Part shown: one piece after another, positions 27,455-35,779 of the stretch
Position numbering within the stretch: the first letter of the stretch is position 1
How the letters are laid out: each line of letters opens with the position of its first letter
NCBI GenBank assembly: GCA_018268575.1
Contig: JAFDWF010000200.1
Coordinates: 1 to 41,669 of the forward strand
Reading direction: 5' to 3'
DNA length: 41,669 nucleotides
Source: Actinomycetota bacterium
GTDB taxonomy: Bacteria; Actinomycetota; Thermoleophilia; Solirubrobacterales; 70-9
Notes under the pieces: generated by a model
The model's input: only the letters and a program-made list of their open reading frames with translations
Told to the model about the DNA's origin: nothing
Databases searched by the model: none
Program-made: the position numbers and the translations under genes

Positions 27455-29362
27455 ATGGCCCAGCGAATTCCAAGAGACGAGTCGCTGAGTCGCGTCCACG
27501 GCGTCGGGGCGCTGTTCTCCGCCGCCTACGGCAACGTCGGCTCGTCGATCTACTACGCCCTCGGCGTCACCGCCGCGTTCGCCCTCGGGCTGACGCCGGT
27601 CGCCTTCATCATCTCCGGGCTGATCTTTGCCGCCACCGCCGCCACCTACGCCGAGGCGACCGTGATGTTCCCCGAGGCGGGCGGCTCCTCCAGCTTCGCC
27701 CGCCACGCCTTCAACGAGTTCGTCAGCTTCGTCGCGGCCTGGGGGCAGATGCTCAACTACACGATCACGGTCGCGATCTCCTCGTTCTTCGTGCCCCACT
27801 ACCTGGCCGTCTTCTGGCCCGCGCTCGGCCACAGCCCGGGCGACGTGATCGGCGGCGCCGCGCTGGTCGTCGGCCTCGCCCTGCTCAACGTCCGCGGCAC
27901 CGAAGAGTCCTCGAAACTGAACCTGATCCTCGCCGTGGCCGACATCGCCACCCAGATCGTGCTGGTCGGGATCGGCGTCGTCCTCGTGCTCAGCCCGCAG
28001 GTCCTGATCGACAACATCCACCTCGGTGTCGCGCCGACCTGGGACAAGTTTGCGCTCGGGATCGCGGTCGGGATGATCGCCTACACCGGGATCGAGACGA
28101 TCTCCAACATGTCCGAGGAGGCCAAGGACGCCGCCCGCACGATCCCCCGCAGCGTCGGCCTCGTGGTCGCCGCGGTGCTCGGCCTCTACCTGCTGATCCC
28201 GGTCGTCGCCCTCTCGGCGATGCCGGTCGTCCACACTGCCGCCGGCTACCACACCGAACTGGGCTCCAAATACGCCGACGACCCGATCCTCGGCATCGTC
28301 GAGAACCTCGGCCTCTCCCAGGGCCCGACCGAAATCCTCCGCTACTACGTCGGCGTGCTCGCCGCGGTGATCCTCTTGATCGCCACCAACGCCGGGCTGA
28401 TCGGCGTCTCCCGGCTGACCTACTCGATGGGCCAGCACCGCCAGCTGCCCGAGGGGCTGCGGCAGGTCCACCCGAAGTACCGCACCCCCTACATCGCGAT
28501 CATCATCTTCGCCGGGGTCGCGATCCTCACCATGCTGCCGGGCCAGACCAACTTCCTGGCGACGATGTACTCGTTCGGCGCGATGCTCTCGTTCACGATC
28601 GCCCACGTCGCGGTGATCCAGCTGCGTCGCACGCAGGGGGACGTGGAGCGCACCTGGAAGCCGCCGATGAACATCCGCGCCTTCGGCTTCGAGGTGCCGA
28701 TGACCGCGGTGCTCGGCGGCCTCGGCACCTTCGCCGCCTGGATCGTGGTGATGGCGCTTAACCCCTCGACCCTCTTCGTCGGCACCGGCTGGATGGTCCT
28801 CGGGATCGCCGTCTACGTCCTCTACCGCCGCAACCAAGGGCTGCCGCTGACCCGCACGGTGAAGGTGGTGCTGCCGGAGCCGCTCGGGGTCGAGGAGGTC
28901 GAGTACCAGTCGGTCCTGGTCGGCTTCGAGGACGACGAAGCTTTCTCGCCGGAGATGGTCGCCACCGCGGTCAAGCTCGCCTCCAAACGGCGGCGCGGCA
29001 TCCACGTCCATTCGATGATGACCGTGCCGACCAACCTGCCCCTGGACGCCGAGCTGCCCGAGGCCGAAGCCGAGGCCCAGCGCCGGGTCGAGGAGGCGAA
29101 GCTGATCGGCGGCGCCCGCGTGACCGGCCACGTGGCGCGGGTGCGCCCGGGCCAGGCGGGCTACTCGGTGGCCGAGGAGGCGGCGGCGATCGAGGCGGCG
29201 GCGATCGTCGTCGGCCTCCGCTATCGCAACGGCGTGCCCCAGTACGACAAGACCCTGCAGACGGTGCTCGGCGAGCGTCCCTGCCGGGTGATCGTCGTCT
29301 CCGATCCGAGTGACAAGCCGACCGCGGTCCCCGGCGCGGCGCTGGTCGAGGCGACGAGTTGA
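27455..29362 (+). CDS. APC-superfamily permease with C-terminal universal stress domain (1)
   Basis: A 635-residue fusion. Residues about 15-465 form about 12 membrane helices of the APC fold, opening with GVGALFSAAYGNVGSSIYYALG (the helix-1 substrate break) and containing FPEAGGSSSFARHAFNE and GMIAYTGIETISNMSEEAKD. Residues about 482-620 are a cytoplasmic Usp-like alpha/beta domain (YQSVLVGFEDDE to RPCRVIVVSD). Such permeases are annotated as amino-acid transporters, but APC relatives also carry potassium. The two TrkA genes downstream favour a regulated ion or osmolyte role; this is inference. ATG follows directly on the TAG of the upstream gene. The stop overlaps the next start in TTGA. 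Confidence 0.9.
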   Translation: MAQRIPRDESLSRVHGVGALFSAAYGNVGSSIYYALGVTAAFALGLTPVAFIISGLIFAATAATYAEATVMFPEAGGSSSFARHAFNEFVSFVAAWGQMLNYTITVAISSFFVPHYLAVFWPALGHSPGDVIGGAALVVGLALLNVRGTEESSKLNLILAVADIATQIVLVGIGVVLVLSPQVLIDNIHLGVAPTWDKFALGIAVGMIAYTGIETISNMSEEAKDAARTIPRSVGLVVAAVLGLYLLIPVVALSAMPVVHTAAGYHTELGSKYADDPILGIVENLGLSQGPTEILRYYVGVLAAVILLIATNAGLIGVSRLTYSMGQHRQLPEGLRQVHPKYRTPYIAIIIFAGVAILTMLPGQTNFLATMYSFGAMLSFTIAHVAVIQLRRTQGDVERTWKPPMNIRAFGFEVPMTAVLGGLGTFAAWIVVMALNPSTLFVGTGWMVLGIAVYVLYRRNQGLPLTRTVKVVLPEPLGVEEVEYQSVLVGFEDDEAFSPEMVATAVKLASKRRRGIHVHSMMTVPTNLPLDAELPEAEAEAQRRVEEAKLIGGARVTGHVARVRPGQAGYSVAEEAAAIEAAAIVVGLRYRNGVPQYDKTLQTVLGERPCRVIVVSDPSDKPTAVPGAALVEATS

Positions 29363-29547
29363 ACCGCGAGCGCGCCTACCACGGAGCCGTCCGCGGCTTC
29401 TCGCTGGTCTTCGTCGTACTCGGCCTGGCGCTGCTGGTCGTCACCCTCGCCAATGGCGGCGGTCCGGCCTCGACCGGCTTCCTGATGGGGATCCTCTTCT
29501 GCGCCGTCGGCATCGGCCGCTTCTGGATCGCGAGCAGGAAGAGTTGA
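29359..29547 (+). CDS. Small two-helix membrane protein
   Basis: A 62-residue protein with hydrophobic segments at about 13-31 and 38-55, a basic N terminus and a basic end (SRKS). The TTG start overlaps the stop of the first permease (TTGA), so translation looks coupled, and a second permease follows 46 nt later. It may be a small partner subunit of the permeases. No known family recognised. Confidence 0.65.
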   Translation: MNRERAYHGAVRGFSLVFVVLGLALLVVTLANGGGPASTGFLMGILFCAVGIGRFWIASRKS

Positions 29548-29593
29548 TGATCGCGATCGCGCCGCCGCTTTCGATCTTGGCCAGGAGACCGCG

Positions 29594-31585
29594 GTGAAGG
29601 TCCCGAACGCGGCCCGCAAGGGCAAGCTCCGGCGGGGCCTCGGCGTCCCCTGGCTGTTCGCCGCCGCCTACTCGGCGGTCGGCTTCTCGATCTACTTCGC
29701 CCTCGGGGTGGTCGCCGAGCGCGGCCTCGGCCTGACGCCGCTGATCTTTCTCGTCGCCGGCCTGCTCTTCGGCCTGACCACGCTCTCCTACGTCGAGGGC
29801 TCGGCGATGCTGCGCGAGCGCGGCGGCTCCTCCAGCTTCGCCCGCCACGCCTTCAACGAGCTCGTCAGCTTCGTCGCCGGCTGGGCGATCCTGCTCGACT
29901 ACCTGATCGTGATCGCCCTGGCGGCGATCTCGCTGCCGCACTACCTGGTGCCGATCTGGAGCGGCTTCGACGACAAGGGCTCCGAGCTCCTCTTCGCCGC
30001 CGCGGTGATCGCCGGCGCCTCCCTGCTGAACATCATGAACGTGACCGGGCGAGGCCGGCAGCGCTCGCTCGCCTTCATCGCGCTCGCCGATCTGGCCCTG
30101 CAGCTGGCCGTGATCGGGGTCGGGATCTTCGTCGTCATGCACCCCGACCGGCTGACCGCGCAGCTCGACCTCTTCAGCCACCCGAGCCTGCGCGACATCA
30201 TCTACGCGGCGGTCGTGGCGATGCTCGCCTACGCCGGGATCGAGGCCGCCTCCGACCTCGCTCCCGACATCCAGGTAAGTCGGCGCGACCTGAAGCGGAT
30301 TGCCTCCCTCGGTGCGATCGCGGTGCCGCTGGTCTACGCCGGGATGGCGGCGATCGCGCTGATGGCGGTGCCGGTCGTGGCCGGCCCGCACGGCCCCGAA
30401 ACGGCGCTCGGCAACCAGTACATCCAGGACCCGGTGCTCGGCGTCGTCTCCGCCTTCCACCCGCACTGGCTGGCGGAAATCATGCGCTGGGTGGTGGCGC
30501 TGGTCGCCGCGCCGGTCCTCTTCTGGGCGGCGACGACCTCGATGCTGGGGGTCTCCCGGCACACCTACACGCTGGCGATCAACCGCCAGATCCCCAGCTG
30601 GCTGGGCAAACTGGAGAAGCGGCGGGCGACGCCCTACGTGGCGATCACGATCTGCGGGCTGATCGCCTTCGGGCTCGTCGCCGTGACCCAGAACATCAAG
30701 GTGCTGGCCGGCCTCTACGCCTTCGGCGCGACGCTGGCGATCACGATCGCCCACCTCTCGGTGATCCGCCTGCGGGTGACGATGCCCGACAAGCTGCGGC
30801 CCTTCCGCATCCCCTGGGGGATGGCGTGGGGCCCCGCGCAATTGCCGATTCCCGCGATCATCGCGGCGATCGCCAGCGGCCTCGCCTTCCTCAGCGTGCT
30901 CGCCTTCCACTCGACCGCGCGCTGGGTCGGGATCGGTTGGATGGCCTTCGGCCTCACCTTCTACGTCGTCTACCGCAAGTTCATCGAGGGGACCTCGCTG
31001 ACCAAGCGGGTCTCGGTCGGCGAGGCGGCGCTGACCAAGCAGATCCCCGAGGTCGAGTTCTCGAACCTGCTGGTGCCGGTCTTCGGCACCAAGCTCGACG
31101 ACGACATCGTCGCCACCGCCGGGCGCCTGGCCGCGGCCGAGCGCGCCGACGGCGGCGGCGAGGGCGAGTCGCGGCTGCAACTCGTCTACGTGATCGAGGT
31201 GCCGCTGACCCTGCCCCTGGACGCCGAGCTGCCGCCGGAGCGCGAGGCGCAGGCCCGCCGGGCGCTGGAGCGGGCGCGCGAGGTGGGGGAGGAGTACGAG
31301 GACGTCGGGGTCTCGACCGAGGTGATCCGGGCGCGCAAGACCGGCGCCGGGATCGTCGAGGCGGCGAGCCGCGCCCACTCCGAAGCGATCATCATCGGCG
31401 GCGAGCCGCCGACCAAGATCCGCGGCGGCGGCAGGCTCGGCGGGATCGGCGCCGCCAAGCCCGCGGAGATCGGCGCGGCGACCGAGTACGTGCTGAAAAA
31501 AGCCCCCTGCCGGGTGCTCCTGACCGCCCCGCCGGAGCCGGAGGCGCCCGCCGCTCTGGACGCCTCGATCGACGGACACCCCTAG
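29594..31585 (+). CDS. APC-superfamily permease with C-terminal universal stress domain (2)
   Basis: A 663-residue paralogue of the upstream permease with the same order: about 12 APC helices (GVPWLFAAAYSAVGFSIYFALG; RERGGSSSFARHAFNELVSF; AMLAYAGIEAASDLAPD) and a cytoplasmic Usp-like domain (about 488-650, FSNLLVPVFGT to APCRVLLTAPP). Both paralogues share the motif LPLDAELP in the Usp part. The second domain has a glycine-rich stretch before IGAATEYVLKKAPC that resembles the ATP-binding loop of Usp proteins. The first lacks this loop, so the two may differ in nucleotide binding. GTG 29594 is the only start close to the first helix. Confidence 0.9.
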   Translation: MKVPNAARKGKLRRGLGVPWLFAAAYSAVGFSIYFALGVVAERGLGLTPLIFLVAGLLFGLTTLSYVEGSAMLRERGGSSSFARHAFNELVSFVAGWAILLDYLIVIALAAISLPHYLVPIWSGFDDKGSELLFAAAVIAGASLLNIMNVTGRGRQRSLAFIALADLALQLAVIGVGIFVVMHPDRLTAQLDLFSHPSLRDIIYAAVVAMLAYAGIEAASDLAPDIQVSRRDLKRIASLGAIAVPLVYAGMAAIALMAVPVVAGPHGPETALGNQYIQDPVLGVVSAFHPHWLAEIMRWVVALVAAPVLFWAATTSMLGVSRHTYTLAINRQIPSWLGKLEKRRATPYVAITICGLIAFGLVAVTQNIKVLAGLYAFGATLAITIAHLSVIRLRVTMPDKLRPFRIPWGMAWGPAQLPIPAIIAAIASGLAFLSVLAFHSTARWVGIGWMAFGLTFYVVYRKFIEGTSLTKRVSVGEAALTKQIPEVEFSNLLVPVFGTKLDDDIVATAGRLAAAERADGGGEGESRLQLVYVIEVPLTLPLDAELPPEREAQARRALERAREVGEEYEDVGVSTEVIRARKTGAGIVEAASRAHSEAIIIGGEPPTKIRGGGRLGGIGAAKPAEIGAATEYVLKKAPCRVLLTAPPEPEAPAALDASIDGHP

Positions 31586-31601
31586 TCGCGGGCGCTCCTT
31601 C

Positions 31602-31607
31602 TAGTAT
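31602..31607 (+). promoter_or_regulatory. -10 box TAGTAT before first TrkA gene
   Basis: TAGTAT lies 7 nt before ATG 31615. The RCK pair can therefore be transcribed apart from the permeases. Confidence 0.5.
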
Positions 31608-31614
31608 CCGCCGC

Positions 31615-32079
31615 ATGTTCATCCTGATCGTTGGTTGTGGGCGCGTCGGCAGCTCGGTCGCGCGGGCGATGCTCCGCGAGGGCCACACCGTCTCTGCGCT
31701 CGACGAGGACCCCGAGTCCCACGCCCGCCTCGAGGTGGGCCTGGAGAAAAGCTGGGAGGACCTCGGCGGCCAGTTCACGGTCGGTGCCGGGCTCGAGGCC
31801 GAGGCGCTGGAGGCCGCCGGGATCGACGGGGCGGACGTCTTCATCGCCTCCACCGACGGCGACAACACGAACATCATCATCGCCCAGATCGCCAAGCGCC
31901 GGTACAACGTGCCGACCGTGATCGCCCGCGTCCTCGACCCGCTGCGGGCCGAGTGGTACGCGCGCCAGGGGTTGCAGACGGTCTGTCCGACCCGGGTCGC
32001 GATCGACATGCTGGAGACCGCCGTGCGCGACTCCGCCGCGCGCGGCGACGGGCCCGAAGGCGCCGCGGAAGCCGCGTAG
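31615..32079 (+). CDS. trkA: TrkA-N (RCK) potassium-uptake regulator, short
   Basis: A 154-residue cytosolic Rossmann protein binding NAD(H) or ATP. FILIVGCGRVGSSVARAML is the GxGxxG nucleotide loop; ALDEDPES carries the acidic end of strand 2; ADVFIASTDGDNTNIIIAQIAK and VIARVLDPLRAEWYARQGL are RCK hallmarks. It lacks the C-terminal RCK_C ligand domain present in the next protein. In Mycobacterium the TrkA-like pair ceoB/ceoC sits beside an APC-like membrane protein (from memory, Rv2690c-Rv2692), the same layout as here. It probably assembles with the next gene product into an RCK ring. Confidence 0.9.
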   Translation: MFILIVGCGRVGSSVARAMLREGHTVSALDEDPESHARLEVGLEKSWEDLGGQFTVGAGLEAEALEAAGIDGADVFIASTDGDNTNIIIAQIAKRRYNVPTVIARVLDPLRAEWYARQGLQTVCPTRVAIDMLETAVRDSAARGDGPEGAAEAA

Positions 32080-32094
32080 GGGAGGGGAGGGCGC

Positions 32095-32778
32095 GTGTAC
32101 ATCATCGTCGTCGGAGCGGGGAAGGTCGGCTGGAACCTGGCCCGCGAGTTGCTCGAGAAGGACCACGAGGTGACGCTGATCGAGTCCGACCGGCGCCGTT
32201 ATCTGACGGTCGAGCAGGAGCTCGAGCACAACGTCTCCTACGGTGACGCCTCCGAGCTCTGGGTGCTGGAGCGGGCCGGGGTGCAGCGCGCCGACATGGT
32301 GATCGCGGTCACCGGCGACGACGAGGACAACATGCTGATCTGCCAGGTCGCGCGCGAGAAGTACCTGGTCGACCAGATCATCGCCCGGGTCAACAACCCA
32401 CGCAACCGCCAGCACTTCGACCTGCTCGGGATCAAGCCCTCGGTCTCGGCGACCGACCTGATCCTGCGCCTGCTCGAGCACGAGGTGCCCGAGTACGGCC
32501 TCATCCACCTGCTCGACCTGCAGGAGGAGCAACTGGAGATCATCGAGATGCTGCTCGGCAAGGACTCGGGGGTGACCGGGCGACGGGTCGGCGACCTGCA
32601 CATGCCGGAAGGCTCGCTGCTGATCTCGGTGCTGCGCTCCGGCAAGGGCTTCGTCCCCAGCGCCGACACCGTGCTCGAGGAGGGCGACGAGGTCCTGGCC
32701 GTGCTCGATCCGGGTAAGGAGGAAGAGCTGAAGGTCTTGTTCGGACCGGCGGGAGACGGCGGTGTCGCCAGTGGCTGA
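32095..32778 (+). CDS. trkA: TrkA-type RCK potassium-uptake protein, full-length
   Basis: A 227-residue RCK protein. Residues 1-120 form RCK_N (YIIVVGAGKVGWNLARELL, LIESDRRR, GDASELWVLERAGVQRAD, VTGDDEDNMLICQVAREKY), and about 140-218 form RCK_C (VTGRRVGDLHMPEGSLLISV, LEEGDEVLAVLDPG). It begins 15 nt after the short TrkA with AGGGGAGG as ribosome site. No TrkH or KtrB channel gene is in the window, so the membrane partner may be the upstream APC permeases or lie elsewhere. The next gene starts inside its 3' end. Confidence 0.92.
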   Translation: MYIIVVGAGKVGWNLARELLEKDHEVTLIESDRRRYLTVEQELEHNVSYGDASELWVLERAGVQRADMVIAVTGDDEDNMLICQVAREKYLVDQIIARVNNPRNRQHFDLLGIKPSVSATDLILRLLEHEVPEYGLIHLLDLQEEQLEIIEMLLGKDSGVTGRRVGDLHMPEGSLLISVLRSGKGFVPSADTVLEEGDEVLAVLDPGKEEELKVLFGPAGDGGVASG

Positions 32779-34000
32779 TCGCGAGGTCGACTTCCTCCTC
32801 GTCGGCGGCGGGCTGGCCGGGGCCAGCTGCGCGTCGGAGCTGCGCAAGAAGGGCGCCGAGGGGTCGATCCTGCTGGTCGGGCGGGAGCCGGAGCCGCCCT
32901 ACGAACGGCCGCCGCTCTCGAAGGAGTACCTGCGCGGGGACGCCTCGCGGGCGGACGCCTACGTGAACGAGCCCTCCTGGTACGAGGAGAACGCGGTCGA
33001 GCTGGCGAGCGGCAAGAACGTGATGTCGATCGACGCCGAGGCGAAGACGGCGAAGCTGCAGGGCGGCGAGGAGGTCGCCTTCGGCCAGGCGCTCCTGGCG
33101 ACGGGCGCGAACGTGAACATCCTGCGCCTGGAGGGCGCCGAGAACGAGGGCATCCATTATCTGCGCGCCTACGGCAACGCCGACGCGATCCGCGAGGACG
33201 CCAAGGCGGCGGAGCGCGTGGTGCTGGTCGGCGGCTCCTACATCGCCGCCGAGGTGGCGGCCTCGCTTGCCGCGAGCGGTACCCACTGCACGATGGTGGC
33301 GTTGGAGGAGGTGGCGCTCTCGCGGACCTTCGGCGAGGACGCCGGGCGCTTCTTCCAGGCGGGGCTCGAAGAGCACGGCGTGACCTTCGTCGGCGGCGAG
33401 TCGGTGAGCGCCTTCGAGGGCGACGGCCGGGTGAAGGCGGTGTTGACCGAGAGCGGCCAGAGCTTCGACTGCGACCTGGTGGTGGTCGGGGCGGGGGTGA
33501 AGCCGGACGTGATGCTGGCCCAGCGCGCCGGGCTGGCGGTCGAGGGCGGGATCGTCTGCGACTCCAAGCTCCAGACCTCGGCGCCCGGCATCTACGCCGC
33601 GGGCGACGTCTGCAGTTACGACAGCGTCGTGCACGGGCGGCGGATCCGCGTGGAGCATTGGGACGTGGCGATGCAGCAGGGCATGCACGCCGCCCAGAAC
33701 ATGCTCGGCGCCGACGCCGACTACGAGGTCGTGCCCTACTTCTTCAGCGACCTCGCCGACTGGGCGAGCCTCGAGTACGTCGGCCCGGCGGCCGACTGGG
33801 ACCAGGAGATCTGGCGCGGCTCGCGTGAGGACGGCGAGTTCAGCGTCTGGTACCTGCAGGGTGGCAAGGTGGCCGGGTGTCTCAGCGTGGGCCGCTCGGA
33901 AGACCTGGCGGAGGCGCGACGCCTGCTCGCCGACGGGGTCGACGTGTCGGGCGAGACCGACCGCATCGAGGACCCCAACGCCGACCTCTCTGCCCTCTAG
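32762..34000 (+). CDS. FAD-dependent NAD(P)H reductase (ferredoxin reductase-like)
   Basis: A 412-residue pyridine-nucleotide-disulfide-type oxidoreductase of the putidaredoxin/rubredoxin reductase group. VDFLLVGGGLAGASCASELR binds FAD; PPYERPPLSKEYLRG is typical of this group; VVLVGGSYIAAEVAASLA is the NAD(P)H loop, with Ala in place of its third glycine; TSAPGIYAAGDVCSYDS binds FAD again. A C-terminal reductase domain (about 325-400) completes it. The GTG start overlaps trkA by 17 nt. Its electron acceptor is not evident: no ferredoxin, rubredoxin or Rieske gene lies nearby. GTG 32771 is an alternative start. Confidence 0.9.
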   Translation: MSPVADREVDFLLVGGGLAGASCASELRKKGAEGSILLVGREPEPPYERPPLSKEYLRGDASRADAYVNEPSWYEENAVELASGKNVMSIDAEAKTAKLQGGEEVAFGQALLATGANVNILRLEGAENEGIHYLRAYGNADAIREDAKAAERVVLVGGSYIAAEVAASLAASGTHCTMVALEEVALSRTFGEDAGRFFQAGLEEHGVTFVGGESVSAFEGDGRVKAVLTESGQSFDCDLVVVGAGVKPDVMLAQRAGLAVEGGIVCDSKLQTSAPGIYAAGDVCSYDSVVHGRRIRVEHWDVAMQQGMHAAQNMLGADADYEVVPYFFSDLADWASLEYVGPAADWDQEIWRGSREDGEFSVWYLQGGKVAGCLSVGRSEDLAEARRLLADGVDVSGETDRIEDPNADLSAL

Positions 34001-34001
34001 T

Positions 34002-34007
34002 TATCCT
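34002..34007 (+). promoter_or_regulatory. Candidate -10 box TATCCT for tRNA-Gln
   Basis: TATCCT lies 12 nt before the mature tRNA 5' end, immediately past the reductase stop. It would leave a short leader for RNase P. Confidence 0.35.
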
Positions 34008-34019
34008 CCGAGGTCGCAT

Positions 34020-34090
34020 TGCGCCCTGGTGTAATGGCAGCACGCCTCGCTCTGGACGAGGTAGTCGGGGTTCGAGTCCCTGGGGCGCAG
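34020..34090 (+). tRNA. tRNA-Gln, anticodon CTG
   Basis: A complete 71-nt cloverleaf without encoded CCA. The acceptor TGCGCCC pairs with GGGCGCA and the discriminator is G. The anticodon stem CCTCG/CGAGG encloses CTCTGGA with anticodon CTG, and the T arm is CGGGG-TTCGAGT-CCCTG. The U1-A72 pair and G73 are typical of bacterial tRNA-Gln, and U1-A72 is an identity element for GatCAB, which is encoded in this window. Confidence 0.95.
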
Positions 34091-34138
34091 CTCAGCTGCT
34101 GAGGATTTGAAGTGGGAGCGCGAGTTGGCGGATTCGAA

Positions 34139-34465
34139 CTAGATCCTCCGCTGCGCCATCGGCGGCCCCTCGGCCCCGGGGTCATTCTGGTGCAGGTCCG
34201 AGACGTTGCCGATGAACCACTGGTCGAAGTCGTGATCGGATGCGGCGATCGCGTCGAGGAAGCCGTCGGCACCCGGCCCTTCCGCGACGACGAGCACCAG
34301 ATAGCCACCATCGGGCAGCGGCTGGAGGTAAGCCCGATGCTCCTCCAGGCCGTGGCGGCTGTTCATCTCGTCGAAGTCGGCCTGTTTCGGGCCGGCAAGT
34401 TCGTCAGCCCACGCTTCCCAGGCGTCGACCTTGTCGGCTGCGAGCGGTATTGCCATTGCGGGCAT
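34139..34465 (-). CDS. Conserved small protein, ABM-like
   Basis: A 108-residue soluble protein. The pattern AIPLAADKVDAWEAWADEL, DFDEMNSRHGLEEHRAYLQP, YLVLVVAEGPGADGFLDAIA, HDFDQWFIGNVSDLHQ is an alternating beta-alpha layout like dimeric alpha/beta-barrel (ABM/DUF6176-like) proteins, which often bind small molecules or haem. I recognise it as a widespread actinobacterial hypothetical but cannot name a function. GGAG lies 6 nt before ATG 34465, and TAGTAC about 30 nt upstream may be its -10. The gene lies opposite the tRNA and lipoprotein genes. Confidence 0.8.
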   Translation of the reverse strand: MPAMAIPLAADKVDAWEAWADELAGPKQADFDEMNSRHGLEEHRAYLQPLPDGGYLVLVVAEGPGADGFLDAIAASDHDFDQWFIGNVSDLHQNDPGAEGPPMAQRRI

Positions 34466-34573
34466 GAAATGCTCCGTTCCTTGCGGGTTGTACTACCAGG
34501 ACAGGCGCAGTCTCGCTCGGCGATGGGGACGAGTCAACGGGCTCCTTGGGGCGCAGTGATCCGACATCGTTGC

Positions 34574-34579
34574 TAGCGT
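34574..34579 (+). promoter_or_regulatory. -10 box TAGCGT before acidic lipoprotein gene
   Basis: TAGCGT lies 9 nt before ATG 34589, slightly wider than the common 6-8 nt spacing. Confidence 0.4.
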
Positions 34580-34588
34580 CGTGCCTCG

Positions 34589-35329
34589 ATGTATCGGCAG
34601 AAGTTCCTCGTCCTGGCCCTCCCTGCGCTGATCCTCCTCGTCTTGGTCGCGAGCGGCTGCGGCGGTGGCGGCAGCAGTTCGACGACGACGGCGAAGAAGC
34701 CGAAGGTCGAAGAACGGGAAAGGTTGAGCAAGGCTGCCTTCATCAGCCAGGGCGACGGGATCTGTGCCGAGGTCAACACCGCGATCGGCTCGGTCGGTGA
34801 ATCGGCCGCCGAAGCGACCAGCCAGACGACCCAGATCTCCAACCTCTACGTCGGCATGGTCCAGAGCCTCCAGCGCCTCGGCCAGCCGCGCGAACTCCAG
34901 GGCTACTCCGAATTCATGGGCGCCGCCGAAAAACTGGCGATGATCGAGGGCGAAGTCAAAAAAGCCGCCGACGCCGAAGAATCCGCGGCGCTCGAAGAAG
35001 CCTCTCAGGCGGCCGTGCCCGCGGTCGAAGAATTCCAGTCCCAGGCCGCCGCCTACGGCTTCGAAGAATGTGCTGAAGGCCCGCACGCCCCCGAAGTGAC
35101 TCCGCAAGCCGGCGCCGGCACCGAAGAAGTGGCGCCGGAAGAATCCGGCGGCGTCGAAGTCACGCCTGAAGAAGTGGCCCCCGAAGAAGAATTCGTCCCC
35201 GAAGAAGAAGTGGCACCCGAAGAAGAATTCGTGCCCGAAACCGGCGGCGCCGGCGGCGAAGTCGAAGAAGCGGCGCCGGAAGAAAAGGCGCCGGAAGAAG
35301 GCTCTTCCGGAGGGATCGGCGCGGGCTGA
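34589..35329 (+). CDS. Putative lipoprotein with acidic repeat tail
   Basis: A 246-residue exported protein. The signal (1-24) ends in VASGC, a loose lipobox, followed by GGGGSSSTTT. Residues about 45-150 are helical with two further cysteines (DGICAEVN and FEECAEG) that could pair. Residues about 165-246 are a low-complexity acidic tail built of PEE and VAPEEEFVPE units. Glutamate is coded almost only by GAA, whereas most neighbouring genes prefer GAG. Possibly a cell-surface spacer or cation-binding protein; no function assigned. Repeat copy D starts just beyond the stop. Confidence 0.78.
   Translation: MYRQKFLVLALPALILLVLVASGCGGGGSSSTTTAKKPKVEERERLSKAAFISQGDGICAEVNTAIGSVGESAAEATSQTTQISNLYVGMVQSLQRLGQPRELQGYSEFMGAAEKLAMIEGEVKKAADAEESAALEEASQAAVPAVEEFQSQAAAYGFEECAEGPHAPEVTPQAGAGTEEVAPEESGGVEVTPEEVAPEEEFVPEEEVAPEEEFVPETGGAGGEVEEAAPEEKAPEEGSSGGIGAG
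35174..35239 (+). repeat. 36-bp in-frame tandem repeat in the acidic tail
   Basis: Two near-identical units starting at 35174 and 35210 encode VAPEEEFVPE; the second is 30 bp long. They differ only at silent third positions within the shared part, suggesting recent duplication or selection on the protein. Confidence 0.75.
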
Positions 35330-35395
35330 GCTCGTAGCTGGCGCCCGCCGGCTGGCGCCCGCGCGAGGGTTCGGGTCGGAGGAATCGGAGTTCCG

Positions 35396-35459
35396 CCGTC
35401 CCGGGCGTCCCGGAGGCGACCCGGGCAGGCTGTGGCCGCCTCCGGGACGCCCGGGACGG
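35396..35459. repeat. Repeat D left hairpin
   Basis: A perfect 23-bp stem (35396-35418 with 35437-35459) encloses loop ACCCGGGCAGGCTGTGGC, identical to copy C. Confidence 0.88.
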
Positions 35460-35603
35460 GGAGTCTGCGGGAGATCCCGTCACAGGGACGGCACGTCTGC
35501 GGAGGGTCCGGTGTCGACGGGCCGAGAACCCGTCGGATGGTCCGGTCTCCGGCCCGTCGACCTGGGGGACGGGGCATCCGTCACGGAGATGCCACATCCC
35601 TCG

Positions 35604-35674
35604 ACGGTCAGGAGACTCCGTGGTTCCTTATGGGCGGATGACGCCCATTTCGAACCACGGAGTCTCCTGACCGT
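35604..35674. repeat. Repeat D private palindrome, 23-bp arms
   Basis: 35604-35626 pairs perfectly with 35652-35674. The 25-nt interior holds a smaller hairpin, ATGGGCG-GATGA-CGCCCAT. Unrelated in sequence to those of B and C. Confidence 0.9.
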
Positions 35675-35779
35675 TCGGGATCCGGGAAGGTCTGTGACGT
35701 CCACCTTCCCGGAGCTCCTCCCGCCGGGGAACCCGTGACGTTCCCTGCCGCCCGCCCGGACCCTCGGCCGTCCCCCCGT

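Noticed and set aside
25961..29131. 1056-codon minus frame across repeat C, the dehydrogenase and permease 1
   Set aside because: Spans the repeat and two secure genes in reverse; composition is that of a shadow.
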